A DNA stretch of 64,000 bases from an uncultured Eubacteriales bacterium (GTDB lineage Bacteria; Bacillota; Clostridia; Lachnospirales; Lachnospiraceae): the NCBI GenBank assembly GCA_949283695.1, contig CASDTX010000015.1, positions 1 to 64,000 of the forward strand, given 5' to 3'. The notes under the pieces are model-generated. The model did not search any database. It saw only the letters and a program-made list of their open reading frames with translations, and had not been told where the DNA came from. Positions 35,524 to 44,203 of the stretch are shown one piece after another (the first letter of the stretch is position 1; each line of letters opens with the position of its first letter). A program made the position numbers and the translations under genes.

Positions 35524-36276
35524 TTATCTTATCTTTTTTAAATACCTTACTGATATTGGCACTTTTACCCCATTCTTCATCTCAATATACTTCTCAGTGC
35601 TGTCGATCTTTACAATATATTCCCGGTTGACAATGAACGACTGATGGCACCGGAAGAACTCAGGGAATCCAGACAGTGCTGTAACAAATTCCTTAAGCGT
35701 TCCATAAAAGCTTTCCACCCCATTTTTCGTCGTCACTTCCACCTTATGGGATGAAGTCACGGAGGTCTGGATGTACAAGATCTCTTTCGGTTCCAGGTAA
35801 TGCTGTGCGCCACCCGCACGGATAATGACCGGTTCTCTCCCCGCCGTCTTTTCGGCTTCCCTGTACTTTATCTCCGCCTTTTGAATGCAGCGGCAGATGC
35901 GTCTTGGGATCTCTTCCATCTGATCCTTAATGATGAAATCCAGAGCCTCCACCTGATACTGGAACGTCAGGAAGCTCATCTCACTTTTCGCTGTAAGGAA
36001 CACAATACTGCCCAGGGGATCCTGCTGACGGATCTTAACCGCAAGCTGAATCCCGTTCATATTTCCTCCAAGACAGATGTCGAGAAAGTACAGACCTTGT
36101 TTCACCGGGTTTGCCTGAAGGAAGGAAAGCATCTCTTCCGCAGAATAGCAGACTGCCCCCATCCTTCCGCTTCCTCCTTCTTCCTCCGTTCTGAAATCAT
36201 TCAGATATTCCTGCACAATCTTTCTGAACTCTTCCGCCTCCTGCAGATTATCCTCGCAGATCATTATCTCCATCAT
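35524..36276 (-). CDS. LytTR-family response regulator (AgrA-like)
   Basis: 250 residues from MMEIMICEDN, with AAGGAG 10 nt upstream. The receiver domain has the acidic pair in ICEDN, the phosphoacceptor Asp in LYFLDICLGG, and a conserved Lys near FLTAKSEM. The C-terminal LytTR DNA-binding domain includes LEPKEILYIQTS, then FFRCHQSFIVNREYI. It should act with the convergent kinase. It lies between the tpiA terminator and the kinase gene; its promoter was not found with confidence. Confidence 0.9.
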   Translation of the reverse strand: MMEIMICEDNLQEAEEFRKIVQEYLNDFRTEEEGGSGRMGAVCYSAEEMLSFLQANPVKQGLYFLDICLGGNMNGIQLAVKIRQQDPLGSIVFLTAKSEMSFLTFQYQVEALDFIIKDQMEEIPRRICRCIQKAEIKYREAEKTAGREPVIIRAGGAQHYLEPKEILYIQTSVTSSHKVEVTTKNGVESFYGTLKEFVTALSGFPEFFRCHQSFIVNREYIVKIDSTEKYIEMKNGVKVPISVRYLKKIR

Positions 36277-36376
36277 TGTGAATCTTCTCCTTCCACTTCT
36301 CACAGGCACCTTTAACGGCAGCTGTATTCCCATTGCCGGATGGATAGAGCTCATTCCCTCGGTTTGAGTACAACTC

Positions 36377-36413
36377 GGTTCAAAAAACGGACACAGCCGA
36401 AGCTATGTCCGTT
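36377..36413 (-). terminator. Terminator after tpiA
   Basis: A 12-bp stem with a UUCG tetraloop (36402-36413 with 36386-36397) followed by a run of T on the minus strand. It ends the gap-pgk-tpiA unit 11 bp after the tpiA stop. Confidence 0.95.
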
Positions 36414-36423
36414 TCACTCGCGA

Positions 36424-37173
36424 TTATTTGTAGTTTACGATCTTTCCGAAATCAGCTTTCAGAGAAGCGCCGCCTACAAGGCCGCCGTCGATATCAGCCT
36501 GAGCGAAAAGCTCTGCTGCGTTTCCGGCATTGACAGAACCGCCGTACTGAATACGGATCGCCTCAGCTGTCGCCTCATCATAAACCTCAGCGATGCACTC
36601 GCGGATACCCTTGCAAACTTCCTCAGCCTGCTCTGTTGTCGCTGTCTTGCCTGTTCCGATTGCCCAGATCGGCTCGTAAGCGATTACTATTGTTTTCGCC
36701 TGATCAGCCGTCACGTTCTGAAGACCAACCTTCACCTGCTGGCGGATGAAATCCATCGTCACGCCCTGCTCTCTCTGCTCCAGAGTCTCGCCGCAGCACA
36801 TAATCGGTGTAATGCCGTGCTCAAGTGCTTTGAGAACTTTCTTGTTCACATCCTCGTTGGTCTCTCCGAAGTAATCTCTTCTCTCGGAATGTCCCAGAAC
36901 AACATATTTCACGCCTGCATCAACGAGCATCGCCGGAGCGATCTCACCTGTATAAGCACCGCTCTCCTCAAAATACATATTCTCAGCACCAACCTGGATA
37001 TTTGTGCCTTTCACAGCCTCAACAACCGGTACGATGTCAATCGCCGGAACACAGAATACTACGTCAACCTCCTCGTTAGCAACGAGCGGTTTTAATTCCT
37101 CTACCAGAGCAACTGCCTCACTCGGAGTCTTGTTCATCTTCCAGTTGCCTGCAATGATTTTCTTTCTTGCCAT
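36424..37173 (-). CDS. tpiA: Triosephosphate isomerase
   Basis: 249 residues. AGNWKMNKT carries the catalytic Lys, [13 protein letters not shown] the catalytic His, and [16 protein letters not shown] the catalytic Glu, with [12 protein letters not shown] as the phosphate loop. It interconverts the triose phosphates and is 44 bp downstream of pgk. Confidence 0.98.
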   Translation of the reverse strand: MARKKIIAGNWKMNKTPSEAVALVEELKPLVANEEVDVVFCVPAIDIVPVVEAVKGTNIQVGAENMYFEESGAYTGEIAPAMLVDAGVKYVVLGHSERRDYFGETNEDVNKKVLKALEHGITPIMCCGETLEQREQGVTMDFIRQQVKVGLQNVTADQAKTIVIAYEPIWAIGTGKTATTEQAEEVCKGIRECIAEVYDEATAEAIRIQYGGSVNAGNAAELFAQADIDGGLVGGASLKADFGKIVNYK

Positions 37174-37217
37174 TTTCTTTCTCTCCTAATTATTGTTGAT
37201 CGCCTTCGCTAAGCTTT

Positions 37218-38417
37218 TTACTTATCGTTGGCTGCTGCTACGCCCGGCAGTTCTTTGCCCTCGAGGAATTCGAGAGATGCGCCGCCGCCTGTTGAGATAT
37301 GTGTCATCTTATCGCCGTATCCAAGCTGATTTACAGCTGCTGCAGAATCGCCGCCGCCGATGATTGTCACTGCATCTGTGTTTGCCAGTGCCTCTGCCAC
37401 TGCCTTTGTTCCTTCTGCGAACTTCGGCATCTCAAAGCATCCCATCGGTCCGTTCCATACAACCGTCTTCGCTGATGTTACAGCATCTGCGTACATTTTC
37501 GCTGTCTCAGGTCCGATATCAAGTCCCATCCATCCGTCCGGGATCTCGCCCTGTGCAACTACCTTTGTCTCTGCATCGTTTGAGAATGAGTCTGCAGCGA
37601 TGGAGTCAACCGGAAGAAGAAGTTTAACGCCTTTTTCTTCTGCTTTCTTAACCATGTCAAGTGCATACTGAAGGTAATCTTCCTCAAGGAGAGAGTTTCC
37701 TACGTTTCCGCCCTGAGCTTTTGTGAATGTATAGCACATTCCGCCGCCGATGATCAGAGTATCAACTTTCTCAAGCAGGTTGTTGATAACAGAGATCTTG
37801 CTGGATACTTTGGATCCGCCAAGGATTGCAACAAACGGTCTCTCCGGATTCTCTACTGCGTTTCCGAGGAAATCGATCTCTTTCTGCATCAGATATCCTA
37901 CTACTGCTGTGTCCACATACTGTGTCACACCTACGTTGGAGCAGTGTGCTCTGTGAGCGGTTCCGAATGCGTCGTTTACAAATACATCGCAGAGAGAAGC
38001 AAGCTCTTTGGAGAATGCCTCGCCGTTCTTTGTCTCTTCTGCTCTGTAACGTGTATTCTCAAGAAGAACTACATCACCGTCGTTCATAGCCTCAACTGCT
38101 GCCTTTGCGTTCGGGCCTACAACTTCCGGATCAGCCGCGAATTTCACTTCCTGTCCAAGAAGCTCAGCAAGTCTTACTGCAACCGGTGCGAGAGAAAGTT
38201 CCGGCTTCGGCTCTCCCTTCGGTTTTCCAAGATGTGAGCAGAGAATTACCTTTCCTCCGTCAGCGATCAGCTTCTTAATCGTCGGAAGCGCTGCCACGAT
38301 ACGGTTCTCGTCTGTGATCTTTCCGTCCTGAAGCGGTACGTTGAAGTCACATCTTACAAGGACTCTCTTGCCTTTTACATTGATATCATCTACTGATTTT
38401 TTGTTAAGTGCTGCCAT
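37218..38417 (-). CDS. pgk: Phosphoglycerate kinase
   Basis: 399 residues starting [12 protein letters not shown], with AGGAGG 8 nt upstream. The substrate site is [15 protein letters not shown], with [10 protein letters not shown] and the nucleotide loop WNGPMGCFE. The frame continues 171 bp further upstream but only across the gap-pgk spacer. Confidence 0.98.
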   Translation of the reverse strand: MAALNKKSVDDINVKGKRVLVRCDFNVPLQDGKITDENRIVAALPTIKKLIADGGKVILCSHLGKPKGEPKPELSLAPVAVRLAELLGQEVKFAADPEVVGPNAKAAVEAMNDGDVVLLENTRYRAEETKNGEAFSKELASLCDVFVNDAFGTAHRAHCSNVGVTQYVDTAVVGYLMQKEIDFLGNAVENPERPFVAILGGSKVSSKISVINNLLEKVDTLIIGGGMCYTFTKAQGGNVGNSLLEEDYLQYALDMVKKAEEKGVKLLLPVDSIAADSFSNDAETKVVAQGEIPDGWMGLDIGPETAKMYADAVTSAKTVVWNGPMGCFEMPKFAEGTKAVAEALANTDAVTIIGGGDSAAAVNQLGYGDKMTHISTGGGASLEFLEGKELPGVAAANDK

Positions 38418-38556
38418 TTTTACTGCCTCCTGATATTTTCTAAAACAGCAGTGACGTATCCCATACGTACTGCCAGTACACAAAACGTTACGGTTCACAA
38501 AGTACCGTTCGCAAAACCAATCTTTTCGCGGACGCATGAACTGTAACCACAAGACA

Positions 38557-38585
38557 GGGTCCGGTCCAACAATAAGACCGGACCC
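38557..38585. other. Perfect 10-bp hairpin in the gap-pgk spacer
   Basis: GGGTCCGGTC (38557-38566) pairs with GACCGGACCC (38576-38585) around a 9-nt loop. No U-tract follows on the minus strand. It may stabilise or mark processing of the gap mRNA; this is inference. Confidence 0.6.
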
Positions 38586-38641
38586 CATTGTGAGTCAATT
38601 ATTCCGAATCAACTTTTAAATGCATGTCCTCTTTATAAGGA

Positions 38642-39661
38642 TTAAGCCTCAAGAAGTTTTCCGAAGTATTTGATTGTTCTTACCATCTGGCTTGTGTAGG
38701 AGTTCTCATTGTCATACCATGAAACAACCTGAACCTCTGTTGTGCCGTCGCCAACCGGAAGAGCCATTGTCTGTGTAGCGTCGAACAGTGAGCCGTATGT
38801 CATACCAACGATATCGCTGGAAACGATCTGATCCTCGTTGTATCCGTAGGACTCATTTGCTGCTGCTTTCATAGCTGCGTTGATCTGATCAACTGTAACT
38901 TCGCCGTCAACAACTGCTGTCAGGATTGTTGTGGATCCTGTCGGAGTCGGAACACGCTGAGCGGATCCGATCAGTTTGCCGTTCAGTTCCGGGATAACAA
39001 GGCCGATAGCCTTAGCTGCGCCTGTGCTGTTCGGAACGATATTAACAGCTGCTGCACGAGATCTTCTCAGATCGCCTTTTCTCTGCGGTCCGTCAAGTGT
39101 CATCTGATCGCCTGTGTAAGCGTGGATTGTGCACATGATACCAGATTTAACCGGTACAAGGTCGTTCAGAGCCTTAGCCATCGGAGCGAGGCAGTTTGTT
39201 GTACAGGATGCTGCAGAAATGATGTCATCATCCTTTGTAAGATTTTCGTGATTTACATTGTAAACGATTGTCGGAAGGTCATTGCCTGCCGGAGCAGAGA
39301 TGATAACTTTCTTAGCGCCTGCATCGATGTGAGCCTGAGCTTTCGCCTTGGATGTGTAGAATCCTGTACACTCCAGAACTACGTCAACACCGATCTCTCC
39401 CCACGGAAGTTCAGCTGCGTTAGCTTTTGCATAAATTTTGATCTCTTTTCCGTCAACGATGATGGAATCCTCGCCAGCCTCAACCTTGTCAGCCAGTGCA
39501 TATCTGCCCTGTGTTGAGTCATATTTCAGTAAGTGAGCCAGCATCTTCGGAGATGTAAGGTCGTTGATTGCTACGATCTCAAATCCCTCTGCTCCAAACA
39601 TCTGTCTGAAAGCAAGACGTCCGATACGTCCAAATCCATTGATCGCTACTTTTACTGCCAT
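38642..39661 (-). CDS. gap: Glyceraldehyde-3-phosphate dehydrogenase
   Basis: 339 residues. The NAD site is [13 protein letters not shown], and the catalytic Cys lies in [12 protein letters not shown]. It is the first gene of the glycolytic unit with a sigma-A promoter at 39762-39790. The coding sequence is rich in preferred codons, as expected for a highly expressed gene. Confidence 0.98.
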   Translation of the reverse strand: MAVKVAINGFGRIGRLAFRQMFGAEGFEIVAINDLTSPKMLAHLLKYDSTQGRYALADKVEAGEDSIIVDGKEIKIYAKANAAELPWGEIGVDVVLECTGFYTSKAKAQAHIDAGAKKVIISAPAGNDLPTIVYNVNHENLTKDDDIISAASCTTNCLAPMAKALNDLVPVKSGIMCTIHAYTGDQMTLDGPQRKGDLRRSRAAAVNIVPNSTGAAKAIGLVIPELNGKLIGSAQRVPTPTGSTTILTAVVDGEVTVDQINAAMKAAANESYGYNEDQIVSSDIVGMTYGSLFDATQTMALPVGDGTTEVQVVSWYDNENSYTSQMVRTIKYFGKLLEA

Positions 39662-39761
39662 GATTAGTTCCTCCTAAGAATTGAAAATATTTGACTGTGT
39701 TACAGTCATAACAATGAATCCCTACCAGGAAAATATTGTTAAGGATTCATCAACTAGGATA

Positions 39762-39790
39762 ATTGTACTAAAACAGGAACAAAAATTCAA
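39762..39790 (-). promoter_or_regulatory. Sigma-A promoter of gap
   Basis: TTGAAT (39785-39790) and TACAAT (39762-39767) on the minus strand with a 17-bp spacer, about 100 bp before the gap ATG. Confidence 0.8.
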
Positions 39791-39826
39791 GTACTAAATA
39801 GAAAATACTTGTACAACTGCCTACGG

Positions 39827-40702
39827 TCAGATCTTTCGGAATACCGGCCTGCGATCCCGATACTCTGCATAATAGTCAAATCCGCAGCTTTTCAAGATCT
39901 CAGCAGCCTCTGCAAATGCATACGCCACATGTTCCGGTCTGTGAGCATCTGCTCCCACTGTCACGATCTCCCCGCCCAGTTCCCGGTATCGTTTCAGCAC
40001 GTCCGGATGCGGGTTGGGAAATCCCAGCCCGTACTTCACACCGCCCATGTTCATCTCCAGTCCTTTTCCCAGGTCAATCAGTTTCCTGAGAACCGCGTCG
40101 ATTTCATCCGCAAACGCCCAGTAGGAGTACGTTTTCGCCTGGTGCTTCCCGTAGCGCACCACATAGTCCAGATGTCCCAGAGCATCAAAATCATCCAGCC
40201 GCTTGAGACAATCCAGTGTTTCCGTAAATGCCTCCCGGTACGCCTCCTGATCAGACCGTCCCTCGAACAGCCTGCCATAATATGGATCCATCCCGCGGAT
40301 CAGGTGAACCGATCCGATGACGTAATCAAAGGGATGGTTCTTCAGCATTTGCTCATATCTCCCTGCAAGATGGGGCTGCAGTCCGATCTCAATGCCGATC
40401 CGTACATCCAGTCTGTCTCTGTACTCCTCCCGCAGACCGGACAGTACCCGAATGTACTCCTCCACATCGAACTGAAACAGGGGACCGTCCTCCCCGTTCT
40501 CTTCTTCGTCCTGAACGGGATAATCCAGGTCCATATGATCCGTGATACAGACCGTACGAAGGCCCCGTTCCACTGCCGCATCCAGCATACTCCGCACAGG
40601 CGCGCTGCTGTCCGTGGAAAACGCTGTATGCATATGAGAATCATCCAGGATCCTGCCTTTCCCATACATTGCCGCAATTTCTCTCTCCTTCTGGCTGCTC
40701 AT
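39827..40702 (-). CDS. PHP-domain phosphatase, histidinol-phosphatase (HisJ/HisK) type
   Basis: 291 residues. The metal-binding PHP motifs are DDSHMHTAFSTD near residue 21 and CITDHMDLD near residue 55, with IGSVHLIRGMD, GHLDYVVRYG and VTVGADAHRPEHV further on. This layout fits histidinol phosphatases of Firmicutes. AGGAGG lies 9 nt upstream. It overlaps the mnmA stop by 4 bp and is not near other his genes, so a different phosphate substrate remains possible. Confidence 0.88.
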   Translation of the reverse strand: MSSQKEREIAAMYGKGRILDDSHMHTAFSTDSSAPVRSMLDAAVERGLRTVCITDHMDLDYPVQDEEENGEDGPLFQFDVEEYIRVLSGLREEYRDRLDVRIGIEIGLQPHLAGRYEQMLKNHPFDYVIGSVHLIRGMDPYYGRLFEGRSDQEAYREAFTETLDCLKRLDDFDALGHLDYVVRYGKHQAKTYSYWAFADEIDAVLRKLIDLGKGLEMNMGGVKYGLGFPNPHPDVLKRYRELGGEIVTVGADAHRPEHVAYAFAEAAEILKSCGFDYYAEYRDRRPVFRKI

Positions 40703-41781
40703 ACGATGGTACCTCCTCCCAGTACATATTCTCCGTCATAGAGGACCAGCGCCTGCCCGGGCGTCACAGCCCTCTGGGGCTCCTCAAACTGGCACACAAC
40801 TGCATCCTCCCCATCTCTTCGCACCGTGCATCTGGCACCCTTGTGGTTGTAGCGGATCTTGGCAAACACACTCCGCGGCTCCGGCAGATCTGCTTCTGAC
40901 ATGAAATTCATCTTCTCTGCACGGACCGTATACGTCAGAGATTCTTCGTAAGTTCCGATCACCACCTCGTTCGTGTCCGGCCGGATTTCAAGGACAAAGG
41001 CCGGATACCCAAGAGCCAGCCCGAGCCCCTTCCTCTGCCCCACAGTATAGTGGATGATCCCTTTATGCTGCCCGAGAATGCGGCCGTCCCGGGTCACGAA
41101 GCTGCCCCGGGGGAGCTTCTGCCCACTCTGCCGTTCTGCCACATCTTCGATAAAAGACGCATAATCCCCGTCCGGCACGAAACAGATGTCCTGACTGTCC
41201 GGCTTGTCCGCCACGGGAAGGCCGATCTTCTCTGCAATCCCCCGGATCTCCTCTTTCGCATACCCGCCCACCGGCATAAGCGTGCGCTTCAGCTGCTCCT
41301 GCGTCAGATTGTAAAGCGCATAGGTCTGATCTTTGGACAGGGTCGCAGAGCGGCGGACCGCATACCGTCCGTTTGGCAGACGTTCTACCCGCGCATAATG
41401 ACCGGTTGCGATATAATCCGCTCCGATCGCCATGCTCCGTGCAAGAAGCGCCTCCCACTTCACATACCGATTGCAGGCAATGCAGGGATTCGGCGTCCTG
41501 CCGTGCAGATACTCCGCTGTAAAATAATCAATGACATGCTCCCGGAATTCCTTCTTGAAGTTCATCACATAGTAAGGAATCCCCAGCTCCGACGCCACAC
41601 GCCTCGCATCCTCCACGGCGCTCAGCCCGCAGCATCCGCCGTTCTCTTCTATGGAACAGGCGTCTTCCTCCTGCCAGATCTGCATGGTTACACCGATCAC
41701 ATCATGCCCCTGTTCCTTTAAGAGATATGCGGCGACAGACGAATCAACGCCGCCCGACATTCCTACAACAACTCTGCTCAT
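40699..41781 (-). CDS. mnmA: tRNA-specific 2-thiouridylase
   Basis: 360 residues. The PP-loop GMSGGVDSSVAAYLL binds ATP. NPCIACNRYVKW carries the catalytic Cys, and SQDICFVPDGDY the second. It thiolates U34 of tRNA Lys, Glu and Gln, taking sulfur from a cysteine desulfurase; iscS and iscU lie directly upstream. Its start overlaps the iscU stop by 1 bp. Confidence 0.97.
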   Translation of the reverse strand: MSRVVVGMSGGVDSSVAAYLLKEQGHDVIGVTMQIWQEEDACSIEENGGCCGLSAVEDARRVASELGIPYYVMNFKKEFREHVIDYFTAEYLHGRTPNPCIACNRYVKWEALLARSMAIGADYIATGHYARVERLPNGRYAVRRSATLSKDQTYALYNLTQEQLKRTLMPVGGYAKEEIRGIAEKIGLPVADKPDSQDICFVPDGDYASFIEDVAERQSGQKLPRGSFVTRDGRILGQHKGIIHYTVGQRKGLGLALGYPAFVLEIRPDTNEVVIGTYEESLTYTVRAEKMNFMSEADLPEPRSVFAKIRYNHKGARCTVRRDGEDAVVCQFEEPQRAVTPGQALVLYDGEYVLGGGTIV

Positions 41782-42224
41782 CAGTACTCCTCTTCTTCCT
41801 CTTCCTCGTCTTCATGGATATCGGATTTCGGTTTCTCCAGTCCCTCGATCTTGATCCCGTTCTTCTCTGCATAGTCCCAGAGAGCCGCGTGAATCGCTTC
41901 TTCCGCAAGCAGCGAGCAGTGTACTTTCACCGGCGGAAGTCCGTCCAGTGCCTCCATCACTGCCTTGTTCGTGACCTGCATAGCCTCCTGGATATTCTTT
42001 CCTTTTACCAGTTCTGTCGCCATGCTGCTGGTAGCCACGGCCGCGCCGCAGCCGAAAGTCTTAAACTTCACATCACGGATGATCTGATTCTCATCGATAT
42101 CAAGATAGATCCTCATAATGTCTCCGCATTTTGCATTTCCGACAGTGCCAACTCCGCTGGCGTTCTCAATTTCTCCTACATTTCTCGGATGCTGAAAGTG
42201 ATCCATTACCTTTTCTGTATACAT
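41781..42224 (-). CDS. iscU: Iron-sulfur scaffold protein, IscU/NifU N-terminal type
   Basis: 147 residues. The three scaffold cysteines are in GNAKCGDIMRIY, KTFGCGAAVATS and KVHCSLLAEEAI. The C-terminus is a run of acidic residues, an unusual tail of unclear use. It holds Fe-S clusters built with sulfur from the adjacent desulfurase. Confidence 0.96.
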   Translation of the reverse strand: MYTEKVMDHFQHPRNVGEIENASGVGTVGNAKCGDIMRIYLDIDENQIIRDVKFKTFGCGAAVATSSMATELVKGKNIQEAMQVTNKAVMEALDGLPPVKVHCSLLAEEAIHAALWDYAEKNGIKIEGLEKPKSDIHEDEEEEEEEY

Positions 42225-42279
42225 CGTTCTGATTCCTCCTACTGGTTTTCTGCATTCGTTTTCTGCTATTGGTTTTCTC

Positions 42280-43473
42280 TTATTGTTTATCTTTCTTCTG
42301 TTTTCTTACGAAATCTTCGTATAGAGGTGACATCGCGCGCAGGTTCGCCACGATTTCTTTTAAGCAATCTACTACATAGTCCAGCTCTTCCTTCGTGGTA
42401 TCCGCTCCCAGCGTCATTCGAAGAGAGCCGTGTGCGATCTCATGTGGCAGCCCGATCGCCAGCAGCACATGAGAAGGATCCAGAGATCCGGACGTGCAGG
42501 CTGAGCCGCTGGACGCGCAGATTCCCTTCATATCCAGCATAATCAACAGTGACTCACCCTCTATAAACTGAAAGCTGAAATTCACATTATTAGGGAGACG
42601 CTTCCTGCGGTCGCCGTTCAGACGGCAGTAAGGGATCTCATTCTCGATCCGCTCGATCAGCTCGTCTCTCAGCTGCGCTTCTTTCTCCGTCCGTTCCTTC
42701 ATGTCTGCCGCGGCCAGTTCTGCCGCTTTCCCAAGGCCTGCGATGCCAGGTACATTTTCTGTCCCTGCCCTGCGCTTGCGCTCCTGCGCCCCGCCGTGGA
42801 TCAGAGAACGGATCTTCACGCCTTTGCGGATATAAAGGAATCCGATCCCTTTGGGGCCGTTCAATTTATGTCCGCTGGCACTGAGCATATCGATCCCGCA
42901 CTCATCCACATTGATGGGCACCTGTCCAAACGCCTGAACCGCGTCAGTGTGAAAGAGTACGCCGTGCTCTCTGGCGATTCTTCCGATCTCGGCGATGGGC
43001 TGGATCGTACCGATCTCATTGTTTGCGAACATAATAGAGATCAGAATGGTATCCGGACGAATCGCCGCCTCTACCGCCGCCGGATCGACCAGACCATTCT
43101 CGTCCACATCCAGATACGTCACATCACAGCCCCGCTTCTCCAGATATTCGCAGGTGTGCAGAACAGCATGATGCTCGATCTTACTCGTTATAATGTGCTT
43201 TCCCTTTCCGGAATATGCCTCAAACGCTGCGGTCAGCGCCCAGTTGTCCGACTCTGTTCCGCCTGCCGTGAAATAGATCTCATTTGCCTTCGCTCCGAGA
43301 ATCCCTGCAATGATCTCTCTCTGTTTCGTGATGACTTCCTTATTTGCTGCGGCAAATCCATATACGCTGGAAGGATTGCCGTAATGTTCTGTAAAATATG
43401 GAAGCATAGCCTCCACAACTTCCGGCGCTGTTCTGGTTGTCGCCGCATTATCTAAATAAATTAATTTTTCCAT
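42280..43473 (-). CDS. iscS: Cysteine desulfurase
   Basis: 397 residues, PLP enzyme of fold type I. The PLP lysine is in SASGHKLNGPKGIGFLY. The persulfide Cys lies in SSGSACTSGSLDPSHV, on the long loop typical of IscS/NifS group I. It starts MEKLIYLDNAATTRTAPE. It supplies sulfur to IscU and MnmA. Confidence 0.97.
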   Translation of the reverse strand: MEKLIYLDNAATTRTAPEVVEAMLPYFTEHYGNPSSVYGFAAANKEVITKQREIIAGILGAKANEIYFTAGGTESDNWALTAAFEAYSGKGKHIITSKIEHHAVLHTCEYLEKRGCDVTYLDVDENGLVDPAAVEAAIRPDTILISIMFANNEIGTIQPIAEIGRIAREHGVLFHTDAVQAFGQVPINVDECGIDMLSASGHKLNGPKGIGFLYIRKGVKIRSLIHGGAQERKRRAGTENVPGIAGLGKAAELAAADMKERTEKEAQLRDELIERIENEIPYCRLNGDRRKRLPNNVNFSFQFIEGESLLIMLDMKGICASSGSACTSGSLDPSHVLLAIGLPHEIAHGSLRMTLGADTTKEELDYVVDCLKEIVANLRAMSPLYEDFVRKQKKDKQ

Positions 43474-43551
43474 ATCTGCCTCCGTCTATCGATTTCTATC
43501 ATCATTCTGCTGAACAGTTTCCCCGGTCTGATCCGGTTCTTCCTGCTGTTC

Positions 43552-44007
43552 TCAGTTTCTGCATGCCGACCGGTCTGCGTCCGAACATCCCTTCTTCTTG
43601 CTCTCCTCCACAAGCTGGTCCAGACTGATCTCATCCACCGTCCTGCTGATACTCTCATTGATCCTCTTCCAGACATATTTCGTCACGCAGCTGTCAGCAG
43701 CCTTGCACGCTCCGTCCGGTTCCAATCCGGCACATTCTACCGGTTCCAGACTTCCTTCCAGGGCCCGCAGCACATCGCCTGCCGATATTTCCTCCATTTT
43801 CTTCGCAAGGACATATCCCCCTCCGGCTCCCCTGACGCTTCTGACCAGCCCCGCCTTCTTCAGCATGGACATCAGCTGCTCCAGATAGCGTTCGGAAAGT
43901 TCCTGACGGGCAGAGATGCTGGCCGTGGAGACCGGTCCGTCTTCACTGTGCTCTGCCAGATCGATCAGAGCCCGAAGGCCATACCTTCCTTTTGTCGAAA
44001 GTTTCAT
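43552..44007 (-). CDS. Rrf2-family regulator, IscR-like
   Basis: 151 residues. It starts MKLSTKGRYGLRALIDLAEHS, the Rrf2 winged-helix signature. Three cysteines follow in CAGLEPDGACKAADSC, spaced C-x8-C-x5-C. IscR has three cysteines at similar spacing that hold a 2Fe-2S cluster, so Fe-S sensing is likely though CymR-type cysteine control cannot be excluded. It heads the iscS-iscU-mnmA run and has a palindrome in its promoter region. Confidence 0.92.
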   Translation of the reverse strand: MKLSTKGRYGLRALIDLAEHSEDGPVSTASISARQELSERYLEQLMSMLKKAGLVRSVRGAGGGYVLAKKMEEISAGDVLRALEGSLEPVECAGLEPDGACKAADSCVTKYVWKRINESISRTVDEISLDQLVEESKKKGCSDADRSACRN

Positions 44008-44058
44008 GATCTACACCCTCTCTGCAGTATCTCCGCTCTTCATGCGGAAACTTTTTAT

Positions 44059-44079
44059 TCCCTAGTATTTTACTGGGGA
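44059..44079 (-). promoter_or_regulatory. Palindromic operator upstream of the Rrf2 gene
   Basis: TCCCTAGTA (44059-44067) and TACTGGGGA (44071-44079) form a 9-bp inverted repeat with one mismatch and a 3-bp spacer, 52 bp before the rrf2 ATG. The AT-rich centre is a plausible -10 region. Autorepression by the Rrf2 protein is the natural reading. Confidence 0.6.
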
Positions 44080-44203
44080 TTTTCCTTCTGTAGGATATCA
44101 TTTCCCTTATGTTCTGTCAAGCCGCAGCCATACATATGCTGTAAAAAGTATGCTTTTCACCTGCCGAAGCATCCGCTGTCCAGGCAGGTCACGAGGTGAA
44201 TCT

